In this document: in pieces, positions 54,746 through 62,815 of the stretch | Layout of the letters: each line of letters opens with the position of its first letter | Numbering within the stretch: the stretch's first letter is position 1 | Assembly (NCBI GenBank): GCA_964428225.1 | Contig: CAYRXS010000001.1 | Span: 26,236-90,235, forward strand | DNA length: 64,000 bases | Source: JBFMCU01 sp964428225 | GTDB taxonomy: Bacteria > Planctomycetota > UBA1135 > GCA-002686595 | Direction of reading: 5' to 3' | Notes under the pieces: generated by a model | What the model was told of the DNA's origin: nothing | What the model saw: only the letters and a program-made list of their open reading frames with translations | The model's database searches: none | Position numbers and translations under genes: made by a program

Positions 54746-55075
54746 TCAGGCCTTGAAGGCCGACTTCACCTCGTCCTTCATGAGCACGATGATCGCCCAG
54801 ATGCCGATCGGCAGGCCGACGATGCAGCAGGGAGAGAGGCAGGGAATCATGGCTTCGATGCTCGCCCAGAAGATGAACCCACAGACCGCGATGCCGATCA
54901 CGTTCAGTCCGATCTGGATGGCCCCGCTCAGGAACGCGAATTGCTCGCCGTACATGTCCGCGGGATCACCCCCGATGGGGACCAGGGTGAGGACGATCGA
55001 GATCAACGCACCGAGCACCCCGAGACCTGCCGTGACCATGAGCCCGATCGCCGGGCCATTGACCTTGCCTTCCAC
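54746..55075 (-). CDS. Small membrane protein, hypothetical
   Basis: 109 aa from GTG at 55073-55075, chosen because GGAGG lies just upstream and the reading frame before it is unrelated. Two or three hydrophobic helices are visible (GLMVTAGLGVLGALISIVLTL, LNVIGIAVCGFIFWASI, IVGLPIGIWAIIVLM). It ends in a short basic tail. The pattern resembles small planctomycete-type integral membrane proteins of unknown function. It is convergent with PNP and downstream of deoC in the same direction. Confidence 0.65.
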   Translation of the reverse strand: MEGKVNGPAIGLMVTAGLGVLGALISIVLTLVPIGGDPADMYGEQFAFLSGAIQIGLNVIGIAVCGFIFWASIEAMIPCLSPCCIVGLPIGIWAIIVLMKDEVKSAFKA

Positions 55076-55164
55076 GTGAACCTCCTCCGTGCGGGTAGCG
55101 AGTGGACTTGTCTGTCCCGTGAGTGAACGCGACCGGGGCGCGTTCTGCAACCCCGCAGGTCACG

Positions 55165-56037
55165 TCAGGGCTGCACGATGGCCACCGAGGCCGAGGCCCC
55201 GATCCGCGTGGCCCCGGCCTCGACCATGGCCCGGGCCTCGTCGGCGTCGTGGACGCCGCCCGCGGCCTTGATGCCCATTTCCGGGCCCACGGTGCGGCGC
55301 ATGAGGGCCACGTCCTCGAGGGTGGCGCCGCCGGTGGAGAAGCCCGTGGAGGTCTTCACGTAGTCCGCCCCGGCCACCTTACAGATCCGACACGCTCGCA
55401 CCTTCTCCTCCTCGGAGAGCAGGCACATCTCCAGGATCACCTTGAGACTCGCCCCGAGCCGGTGGACCACCTCGGCCACCCCCGCGACGTCCCGGCGCAC
55501 GAACTCGTCGTCCCCGGACTTCAGGGCCCCGATGTTCAGGACCATGTCGATCTCGCTCGCCCCGTCCTCGATCGCCCGGCGGGCCTCGTAGGTCTTCACC
55601 TCCGGGGCCGAGGCCCCCAGGGGGAAGCCCACCACGGTGCAGACGGCCACCCCGGAGCCGGCGAGGATCTCGGCGCAGCGGCGGACGTGGACCCCGTTAA
55701 CGCATACCGCCGCGAAGCCGTGGGCGAGCGCCTCCTCGCAGAGCTTGTCGATCCCCGCGATCGTCGCGTCCGCCTTCAAGAGCGTGTGATCGATCACTCC
55801 CGCGATGCCCGCCAGGCCGGCGGTGACCGGGCGGGCGACACCGAGGCGGTCCGCCCCGGCCTTCAGGACCCGCCCCGCGCTCTCCGGGCAGATCTCGACG
55901 CAGACCGTCGTGCAGCCCCAGAGGCCGTCCGGGCCCGCGGCTCCGAGCCCGCGATCGAGAATCTCGTGGGCGACCCGGGTCAGGATGCTCTCGAGCTCGG
56001 CCTCGCCGATGCGGTTCGCGCTCTCCCCGGGGCTCAT
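55165..56037 (-). CDS. deoC: Deoxyribose-phosphate aldolase with N-terminal extension
   Basis: 290 aa from the ATG at 56035-56037, about 30 longer than E. coli DeoC. Catalytic residues are present: Asp164 (EIDMVLNIG), Schiff-base Lys228 (DYVKTSTGFSTGG) and Lys257 (GIKAAGGV). The N-terminal ~70 residues hold an amphipathic helix (EAELESILTRVAHEIL) and a Cys-containing stretch. It splits 2-deoxyribose-5-P to acetaldehyde and glyceraldehyde-3-P, completing the nucleoside catabolism encoded nearby. Its ATG overlaps the stop of a 77-aa ORF (ATGA). Confidence 0.92.
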   Translation of the reverse strand: MSPGESANRIGEAELESILTRVAHEILDRGLGAAGPDGLWGCTTVCVEICPESAGRVLKAGADRLGVARPVTAGLAGIAGVIDHTLLKADATIAGIDKLCEEALAHGFAAVCVNGVHVRRCAEILAGSGVAVCTVVGFPLGASAPEVKTYEARRAIEDGASEIDMVLNIGALKSGDDEFVRRDVAGVAEVVHRLGASLKVILEMCLLSEEEKVRACRICKVAGADYVKTSTGFSTGGATLEDVALMRRTVGPEMGIKAAGGVHDADEARAMVEAGATRIGASASVAIVQP

Positions 56038-56267
56038 GACGTCCATCCCTCCTCGCCCTCCAGGGTGATCCGGCGTCGCCACGCCTCCTCGCGGGCCAGG
56101 GGCGTGATCCGGGCCCCCGGCGGCACCCGGAGCCGGCCTCCGTCGGGGATCCGGGTGAGGCACTCGGCACAGATCAGGGCACGATCCCCGGGGGCGGACG
56201 GTTCGCTCCGCCCCTGGAGGACGCGCCGGACCACCCGGCGCACGATCGTGGGGACGTCGTGGTTCAC
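56034..56267 (-). CDS. 77-aa protein coupled to deoC, with helical N-terminus and Cys pair
   Basis: 77 aa; its stop overlaps the deoC ATG by four bases (ATGA). An N-terminal amphipathic helix (VPTIVRRVVRRVL) resembles encapsulation peptides of bacterial microcompartment cargo. A CAEC pair follows, then LRVPPGARITPLAREEAWRRRI, a pattern seen in several microcompartment-associated proteins (the 'PPGAxxTPxAR' segment). No shell protein is in the window, so this is suggestive only. It lies between the 163-aa hypothetical gene and deoC on the same strand. Confidence 0.55.
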   Translation of the reverse strand: MNHDVPTIVRRVVRRVLQGRSEPSAPGDRALICAECLTRIPDGGRLRVPPGARITPLAREEAWRRRITLEGEEGWTS

Positions 56268-56300
56268 GCCCCCAGCGTAGACGAGCCCGCGGCCGCGCGT

Positions 56301-56792
56301 CTACGCCCAGCCCTTGGCCCGGATCATCTCCGCGATCAGGAGGGCGTCGTGGTGCGTCCCTCCGTTCGGCCGCACGAGCTCGACCCGCTCGCAATCCACC
56401 GATTCGATCGAGCAGGCCGCCTCGGAGATCCGGAACACGTCGAGGACGCGGTCCTCCAGGCGCCGGCCGGGCGGAACTCCGAAGATCAGGTCCGTGATCC
56501 CCTGGTTCACGGCCTCCCAGTCCAGGGAGGCGACCTCCACGATGTCGCAGGGCCGCAAGCGAACCGCGTCCCCGTTGCGACCGTAGGCCGTCCGCGCCAG
56601 CAACGCGTGAAGCCGCTCCCCATCGTGAGCTTGCAGCCGGAACTCGATGAGCTCGGTTCCGGGGCGACTGTCCTCCGGCCGGGGGTAGAGGACCAGCTGT
56701 CTGGGGGTCCGCTCGAGCCGGGCCAGCCGTGGCCGCCAGAAGTCCGGGTCCATGAAATGGTCCCGGAGCGCGGCTTCGATCTCGGAGGCCAT
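56301..56792 (-). CDS. Hypothetical protein upstream of the deoC pair
   Basis: 163 aa, mixed alpha/beta by eye with regular hydrophobic patterning and high third-position GC, supporting a real gene. Segments PRQLVLYPRPED, GTELIEFRLQAHDGERLHALLAR and THHDALLIAEMIRAKGWA do not match a family I know. It ends 33 bp before the 77-aa ORF on the same strand, so it is probably co-transcribed with deoC. No function is proposed. Confidence 0.6.
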   Translation of the reverse strand: MASEIEAALRDHFMDPDFWRPRLARLERTPRQLVLYPRPEDSRPGTELIEFRLQAHDGERLHALLARTAYGRNGDAVRLRPCDIVEVASLDWEAVNQGITDLIFGVPPGRRLEDRVLDVFRISEAACSIESVDCERVELVRPNGGTHHDALLIAEMIRAKGWA

Positions 56793-57158
56793 CAGACAGG
56801 GGTAAGCCGGCCCCCTACAGGTCTACGAACGCGGATTGTTCGTTTTTCTTGCGGTCCCGAGAGCCCTCGGCTGCGGGAGGCGGGGCCGGGCGGGTGAGGG
56901 CGACCCCGGTCCGCGCGCGAGCTCCTCGCGGGGGACCGTAACTCCACCGTCAAACCACCCGGCGAGACGGCGGCGAGCCAGGGGTGCCCCTGGCGGGGAA
57001 CGCGGGGGCTGCCCTATGATCTGCGCCCCCGATCCCCCGGGGTGGACCGGCCTCCGGCCCCCCCGGGAACGACCGAACACTCCCTCCCGGGTGCGCCCCT
57101 CACCGGACCCGTCGTGGATCCGGTGCGCGCCGACGGTGAAAACGAGACGAGGAAACCG
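56793..57158. other. Divergent intergenic region
   Basis: 366 bp between the hypothetical gene on the minus strand and the first amidohydrolase-like gene. It contains an AT-rich patch (TTGTTCGTTTTTCTTG, about 56837-56852) suited to a promoter and GC-rich low-complexity DNA. I see no supported gene or RNA. Confidence 0.5.
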
Positions 57159-58610
57159 ATGCTTGTGAAGAGCTTGACCCTACTGCTCCTCCCCGGCGCC
57201 CTGCTCCTGGCTCCAACCCTGGCTTCGCCCTCCCCCGACGAACCGGAGGAAGGTGGCGCCGCGGTGGTCGAGGAGGCCGACGGCCCGTCGGCCGAAGCGG
57301 ACCCGGCCGGGCCGCCCACGCCGATCCGCGGGGAGACCCTCCTGCTTCGCGCGAATCGGGTGATCGTGCGGCCGGGCAAGGTCCTCGAGGACGCGGAGGT
57401 GCTCGTCCAGAACGGTCGAATCGTCGCCGTGGGGCAGGGGCTCGCCGCCCCCGAGGGGGCCCGGGTGATCGAGGGAGAGGTGGTCTGCGCCGGATTTCTC
57501 GATCCCTGGAGCTCGCTGGGGACGGACGCGGGTTCGGTGAACGACATGGGGACCAGCCCGTCGACGCGCTCCGTGGGTGCGGTGGAACGCTACGAGTCCG
57601 CCCACCTTCGGGAGGAGGCCCTGCGAGGGGGCGTGGTCTGCTCCCGGGTCCAGGTCGGTCAGCGCTCCTACCTCGGGGGCGTGGGGGCCGTAGTCCGCAA
57701 CGCGGACGGGCTCGAGGAGACGGGAGGAGAGACCGTCGTGCTCCCCGATGCCTGCATGTCGGCCACGGTGGGGATCACCCGTCCCGGGCGGGCGACGGAC
57801 ATCTTCGATCGCGTCAGCGAGGTCGATCGCCTCGTGAGCCAGATCGAGCGGGGCCGCGCCTACCGCGAATCCTGGGTCGAGTACCGCCACGACTTCCAGG
57901 AGTGGGAGGAGACCATCGCCAAGGCCGTGGAGAAGCTCGAGAAGGATTTCAAGAAGGCCAAGAAGGCCCGGGACAAGGAAGTCAAGGAGGCGGAGGAGAA
58001 GGGCAAGGAGTTCAAGGAGGAGAAGTACAAGGAGGACAAGAAGCCCCGGGAGCCGAAGCTCGACCTCGACTCCGAAACCCTCGCGCAGGTGGCCGAGGGG
58101 AGGCTGCCCCTGATCGTCGAGGTGCACCGCGCGGAGGAGATCCGTGCCCTCCTGGCCAAGACCGCGCCGTTCGATCGCCTGCGCCTCGTGATCGCGGGGG
58201 GCACCGAGGCCGCCGTCCACGCGAAGGAGCTGGCGAAGCGGCGCATACCGGTGATCGTCTGGCCCTCCCTGCTTCCGGCTTCGCGCCCCGATGAATACGA
58301 CCGCCACGACCTGGCGCTCGCCCGCGAGCTCGAGAAGGCCGGGGTCAAGGTGGTGATCGGCTCCGGAGGCACCCCTCACGCCCGGGAGCTGCGCACCCTC
58401 GCCGCTCTCGCGGCGGGGCACGGTCTCGACCCCGACGCGGCGCTGGCCGCGATCACGACCAACGCCGCGAGCGTCCTCGACGTGCACGACACCCTCGGCG
58501 CGGTGGAGCGCGGCAAGCACGCCGAGCTGCTCGTCCTCGACGGCGATCCGCTCGACGCCACCTCGCGCATCCGCTTCGTCATCTCTCACGGACAGGTCGT
58601 CGTCGAATGA
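57159..58610 (+). CDS. Exported amidohydrolase-like protein 1 (metal motif lost)
   Basis: 483 aa from ATG 57159 with a signal peptide (LTLLLLPGALLLAPTLA). It has an amidohydrolase composite-barrel layout: N-terminal LLRANRVIVRPGKV...VLVQNGRIVAVG, then GFLDPWSSLG where PGxIDxHxH is expected. YLGGVGAVVRN follows, and the C-terminal VLDVHDTLGAVERGKHAELLVLDGDPL. An inserted Lys/Glu-rich coiled coil (about 257-300) is unique to this paralogue. The HxH ligands and the late Asp (GSGGTPHAR for GTD) are missing, so classical zinc hydrolysis is unlikely. First of five same-strand paralogues. Confidence 0.78.
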   Translation: MLVKSLTLLLLPGALLLAPTLASPSPDEPEEGGAAVVEEADGPSAEADPAGPPTPIRGETLLLRANRVIVRPGKVLEDAEVLVQNGRIVAVGQGLAAPEGARVIEGEVVCAGFLDPWSSLGTDAGSVNDMGTSPSTRSVGAVERYESAHLREEALRGGVVCSRVQVGQRSYLGGVGAVVRNADGLEETGGETVVLPDACMSATVGITRPGRATDIFDRVSEVDRLVSQIERGRAYRESWVEYRHDFQEWEETIAKAVEKLEKDFKKAKKARDKEVKEAEEKGKEFKEEKYKEDKKPREPKLDLDSETLAQVAEGRLPLIVEVHRAEEIRALLAKTAPFDRLRLVIAGGTEAAVHAKELAKRRIPVIVWPSLLPASRPDEYDRHDLALARELEKAGVKVVIGSGGTPHARELRTLAALAAGHGLDPDAALAAITTNAASVLDVHDTLGAVERGKHAELLVLDGDPLDATSRIRFVISHGQVVVE

Positions 58611-58651
58611 CGCCTCTTCCGATCTGCCCGATTCGATCAGGAGATACCCGA

Positions 58652-60034
58652 ATGATCCCGAAGATCGCATCCCTCGGATTGCTCGCCCTCGTGCCGGCCC
58701 TCGACACGGGAGCGGCGGACGATCCCGTCCGGACCGAGCCCGCGCCCGATCCGCAGCAAGAGGAACAGACCCCTCCCCCGGAGATTGCCGACGAGGACGT
58801 CGTGCAGGTGATCGTGGGCGAGGAAATCGTCGCGTTCACCCCGACGGACGCGACGCTCGCGGCGGCGGCCGAAGCTCCTCCGCCCGCGAACCCCTGGGTG
58901 ATGGAAGGCCCCCTGCTGCAGATTCGCGCCAAGGAGATCCTCGTCGGAGACGGGACCCGGATCGCCGACGGGGTGCTCGTCGTCCAGAACGGTCGCATCG
59001 TCAAGATCGGCAGTGACGTCGCGGTGGACGAAGCCCACCCCGTCATCGATCACGACGGCGTGGTGAGCGCGGGGATGATCGCCTGTCACGCCCTCAGCGG
59101 CATGGGGGGCGAGGCCAATGAGACCGCGCGGACGATCCTGCCCGAGGCGCGGATCGCCCACGCCTTCCGCCCCTCGCACTCCGACTTCGAGAAGGCGCTC
59201 GCCGCCGGGATCACCACGCTCGTGCTCTCGCCGACGAACGACAACCTCGTCGGAGGACTCACCGCGGTCGTGAAGAGCACCGGCGGCAAGGTCGTCGACG
59301 CCGACGCGCACCTGGCCCTGTCCTTCTCCAGCGCCGCGCTCCGCGGAGGGGTCCAGGAACGCCCCGGGTTCTTCTTCTCCGCCGAGGCCCAGTACGGCGA
59401 GCCGGAGAACACGGCGTCGGGCGTGTCCGGATCCCGCTACCCCACGAGCTACACGGGGGCCGTGCGCGAGCTGAACGAGCGGTTCGCGAATCCGGAGGGG
59501 ATCGTCGCGGGCGTCGCCAAGGGGGAGCTCCCCGTCCTCATCGAGGCCTGGGAGCGCCACGAGGTGGCGCGGGCCGCGGCCTTCGCCAGCCGGTTCGGCC
59601 TGCGGGGCGCGATTCGAGGCGCTCCGCTCGCGGGGGACGAGCATCTGCTCGGGCTGCTGAAGGCCAGCGGCCTGAGCGTGATCGTCGGCCCCTTCGGTTT
59701 CGGACAGAGCCGGCTCTCGCTCGATTCGGTCGGCGCTCTCCAGAAGGAGGGGGTGCCCGTGGCGTTCGCCCTCGGCGCCACCGGAGGATCGCCCGAGCTC
59801 CTGCGCGTCTCCGCCGCGATGGCGGTGTCCGCCGGAGCCGACGCCGCCGGCGTCTGGAAGGCCCTGACCTCCGACGCCGCCCGCATCGCCGGAGTCGACG
59901 GGCGCGTCGGTCTGCTCGCCCCCGGAAAGGACGCGGACCTCGTTCTGTGGAGCGGCAACCCCTTGAACCTCACCAGTCGCGTCGAGGCCGTCTACGTGGA
60001 CGGCGAGCGCGCTTACGACGGAGCCTCCCGATGA
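58652..60034 (+). CDS. Exported amidohydrolase-like protein 2 (metal motif lost)
   Basis: 460 aa from ATG 58652, with GGAGA just upstream and a signal peptide. An acidic Pro-rich linker (about 20-75) precedes LQIRAKEILVGDGTRIADGVLVVQNGRIV, then AGMIACHALSGMGG in place of PGxIDxHxH. NLVGGLTAVVKS is the shared array motif. The C-terminus RVGLLAPGKDADLVLWSGNPL is typical of the superfamily, but the expected Asp loop is ALGATGG. Exported; substrate unknown. The stop overlaps the next ATG (60031-60034), so translation is coupled. Confidence 0.78.
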   Translation: MIPKIASLGLLALVPALDTGAADDPVRTEPAPDPQQEEQTPPPEIADEDVVQVIVGEEIVAFTPTDATLAAAAEAPPPANPWVMEGPLLQIRAKEILVGDGTRIADGVLVVQNGRIVKIGSDVAVDEAHPVIDHDGVVSAGMIACHALSGMGGEANETARTILPEARIAHAFRPSHSDFEKALAAGITTLVLSPTNDNLVGGLTAVVKSTGGKVVDADAHLALSFSSAALRGGVQERPGFFFSAEAQYGEPENTASGVSGSRYPTSYTGAVRELNERFANPEGIVAGVAKGELPVLIEAWERHEVARAAAFASRFGLRGAIRGAPLAGDEHLLGLLKASGLSVIVGPFGFGQSRLSLDSVGALQKEGVPVAFALGATGGSPELLRVSAAMAVSAGADAAGVWKALTSDAARIAGVDGRVGLLAPGKDADLVLWSGNPLNLTSRVEAVYVDGERAYDGASR

Positions 60035-61257
60035 TCCAGCGTTCCCAGATCGGACTCGTTCTCGGCGCTGCCCTCCTCCTGGCATCCGCCGTCCACGCCG
60101 AAGACACGTGGGTGATCCGGGCCGACACGGTCTACACCGCGGCCGGCGATCCCATCGAGGGCGGTCACGTTCTCGTCGAGGGCGGCAAGATCGTCGAGGT
60201 CGGCCCCGGCAAGGGCGGTGGCGGCGACGCGCTCGAGGTCGCGGCGGTCACGCCCGGGATGATCGACCTCTCGGTGCGCATCGACACCGCCGAGTACTCG
60301 GTCGAGCAATCGAGCGAGACGCCCATCGAGCTCTCCGTCGCCGACGCGATCGACTTCTACTCCTACCGCTGGGCGCGCGAGCTGAAGAGCGGGGTGACGA
60401 CCGTTCTCGCCAGCCCCTACGACAACGCGGTCATCGGGGGCACTAGCGTCGTGATCAAGACCGGCGGCGAGCCCTCGCTCGAGGCCCGACTGGTCAAGGC
60501 GAGCGCGGCCCTGCGCGGCTCGATGGGGGGTCAACCCAGTGCCGGGAACCGCGCCCCGCGCGGGAGCTCCCCGTCGAGCTTCTACTACCGCCGTCCCACG
60601 ACGCGCATGGCGGTCGAGTGGGTCTTCCGCGACGCGTACTGGAACGCGATCCAGGCCGATCGACGTCCTGAGAGCGACGATCCCCGGCAGAAGGAGCGTG
60701 ACGAGATCCTGCTGAAGACGATGCGCGGCGAGATGCCGGTGATCGTCCAGGCGTGGCCCACCCATGACATCCGCACCGCGATCTTCCTCAAGGAGGAGTT
60801 CCAGATCCCGCACATGTACGTCGACGGAGGCGCGGAGGCCTGGCGCGAACCGGAGCTCCTGAAGCGCTCCGGCATGGGCGTCATCCTTCCCCCGCACGTC
60901 TTCACCGGCCGCACGACCGAGAGCGCATTCTTCGCCTGGGATTGCGCGGCGAAGGTCCACGAGCTCGGAGTGCCCCTCGCCCTCTCCGCGCAGGGCGCCG
61001 CCGATCCGGGCGCGCGCCTCGATCGCCAGGCCGGCTTCGCCATGCGCGGCGGCCTGCCCTTCGAGGCCGCCCTCGCCGCGGTGACGATCAACCCCGCGAC
61101 GATGGTCGGCGTGGCCGATCGCGTCGGCTCGATCGAGGTCGGCAAGGACGCCGATCTCGTGCTGTGGAGCGGCAAGCCGTTCGAGCTCACCTCGAGGGTC
61201 GTCGGCGTCCTGCTCGACGGCCAACTCGTCGTCGATCCGCGCATCTCGGGCGAGTGA
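60031..61257 (+). CDS. Exported amidohydrolase-like protein 3 (metal motif lost)
   Basis: 408 aa with a signal peptide (SQIGLVLGAALLLASAVHA). WVIRADTVYTAAGDPIEGGHVLVEGGKIVEVG opens the composite domain. TPGMIDLSVRIDTAE keeps PGMID but lacks HxH. AVIGGTSVVIKT is the shared motif, and EMPVIVQAWPTHDIRTAIFL aligns with the beta5-6 region of imidazolonepropionase-like enzymes. VGSIEVGKDADLVLWSGKPF closes it. The late loop is SAQGAADPG, with no GTD. The start overlaps the stop of protein 2 (ATGA). Confidence 0.8.
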   Translation: MIQRSQIGLVLGAALLLASAVHAEDTWVIRADTVYTAAGDPIEGGHVLVEGGKIVEVGPGKGGGGDALEVAAVTPGMIDLSVRIDTAEYSVEQSSETPIELSVADAIDFYSYRWARELKSGVTTVLASPYDNAVIGGTSVVIKTGGEPSLEARLVKASAALRGSMGGQPSAGNRAPRGSSPSSFYYRRPTTRMAVEWVFRDAYWNAIQADRRPESDDPRQKERDEILLKTMRGEMPVIVQAWPTHDIRTAIFLKEEFQIPHMYVDGGAEAWREPELLKRSGMGVILPPHVFTGRTTESAFFAWDCAAKVHELGVPLALSAQGAADPGARLDRQAGFAMRGGLPFEAALAAVTINPATMVGVADRVGSIEVGKDADLVLWSGKPFELTSRVVGVLLDGQLVVDPRISGE

Positions 61258-61375
61258 CGGAGGAGATCCCATGAGACACCCCCGACTTCCCCTCGACGAC
61301 GAACACCAGATCAACCCAGAGTCCACCTTTCTCCCGCGTTCGATGAATGCCGGATCCCAAACCGGAGTCCGTTCC

Positions 61376-62815
61376 ATGAAGGCAACCGCAAAGCGCATCG
61401 TCGGTCGGCTCACCGCGTACGCCGCCGTCTCCGCGTGCCTGGCCGCGACCAGTCTCGCCGCCCAGCCGAATCCGCTCCCCACCCCCAGCGACAAGCTCGT
61501 GATCGAAGCCGGCCGCATCATCACGCAGGCCGGCCCTGACGTCCTCGACGGGGTCATCGTGATCGAGAACGGCCGCATCACCGCCGTCGGCGCCGCGAGC
61601 GAGGTGGAGAAGCCCTGGGATGCCCCGGTGATCGGAGGGCCAGACCTCGTGGCCTTCCCGGGATTCGTCGAGGCCATCTCCTCCAACGGCATGGATCGAG
61701 CCAACGAGAACATCGATGTCGCCCCCTTCCTCTACATCGCGGACTCGATCGATCCCGTGGCGTACTTCTTCGAGGACTGCCTGCGATGGGGGATCACCAC
61801 GATCAACATCCAGCAGGGCAACAACTGCGTCATCGCCGGTCAGGGGATGATCGTCCGGCCGGTGGGGTTGACCGTGGAGGAGATGATGGTCCGGCCACGG
61901 TTCGGGACGAAGATCTCCGCCTCGCCCAAGAGCGGAAAGTCCCGCGCCACCCAGGTGCAGGCCCTGGACCGCGCCTTCGGGGACCTGCGGCGATACTTGG
62001 AGGGCCTCGTCCAGAAGGAGCGCGACGAGCGGGGATACGCGGCCCGCGAAGCGCTCTTCCAGGGACGCGAGCTCGAAGGTGAAGAGGCGGAAGGACGCGC
62101 GATGGAGGGCACCGCCTGGAAGGTGGAAGGGCTCGAGCTGATCCCGCGCGGCGCCATCGACGAGAAGCAGGCGCCGCTGCTGCAGATCGTCGAGGGACGC
62201 CGCCCCGTGTTCCTCTACTGCGCCGCGCCGATGGACGTGCCTCACGCTCTCGACGTCGCCCGCGAGAACGGCTTCCTCACGCGCACGGCCCTGGTGATCA
62301 ATACGCGCTGCTGGAAGGCGGCGGACCTGATCGCGGAGGCCGGCGTTCCCGTGATTCTCACCGGCAACCAGGTGGACGTTCGCCGGGATCCGGTCACGGG
62401 GGAGGAGTCCGAGACCTTCGTGCCCGGGGTTCTGAAGAAGAAGGGCATCCGCTTCGCCCTCGCCTCGCGCAACGCGAACACGAACTCGCTGTGGTACCAG
62501 GCCGCGCTCGCCATCGGATTGGGCCTCGAACGCCAGGAGGCGCTCGACGCCGTGACCCGGGTGCCCGCGGAGATCCTCGGCATGGGCGAGCAGATCGGCT
62601 CGATCGAGACGGGCAAGCTCGGCAACGTCGTGCTCTTCTCCGGCGATCCGCTCAGCGTCACCTCGTGGGTCGAGCGCGTGGTGATCGAAGGCCGCGACGT
62701 CTACGACCGGGCAAAGGACGTTCGCAACAAGCACCTTCTCGAGGGAGTCCAGCCCCCCGGCACCGCGGCCGAGACCGAGGTCGCCGACGAGAAAGACGAG
62801 GAGGACGAGGACTGA
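61376..62815 (+). CDS. Exported amidohydrolase-like protein 4 (metal motif lost)
   Basis: 479 aa from ATG 61376, preferred over the in-frame ATG 61271: the 35 intervening codons have poor GC at third positions, and 61376 directly begins a signal peptide ending near SLAAQ. VIEAGRIITQAG...VIVIENGRITAVG is followed by FPGFVEAISSNGMDR instead of PGxIDxHxH. CVIAGQGMIVRP is the shared motif. It carries an insert (about 185-260) and an acidic tail. GSIETGKLGNVVLFSGDPL is the C-terminal superfamily block. No HxH or GTD Asp is seen. The stop overlaps the next start (62813-62817). Confidence 0.77.
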   Translation: MKATAKRIVGRLTAYAAVSACLAATSLAAQPNPLPTPSDKLVIEAGRIITQAGPDVLDGVIVIENGRITAVGAASEVEKPWDAPVIGGPDLVAFPGFVEAISSNGMDRANENIDVAPFLYIADSIDPVAYFFEDCLRWGITTINIQQGNNCVIAGQGMIVRPVGLTVEEMMVRPRFGTKISASPKSGKSRATQVQALDRAFGDLRRYLEGLVQKERDERGYAAREALFQGRELEGEEAEGRAMEGTAWKVEGLELIPRGAIDEKQAPLLQIVEGRRPVFLYCAAPMDVPHALDVARENGFLTRTALVINTRCWKAADLIAEAGVPVILTGNQVDVRRDPVTGEESETFVPGVLKKKGIRFALASRNANTNSLWYQAALAIGLGLERQEALDAVTRVPAEILGMGEQIGSIETGKLGNVVLFSGDPLSVTSWVERVVIEGRDVYDRAKDVRNKHLLEGVQPPGTAAETEVADEKDEEDED

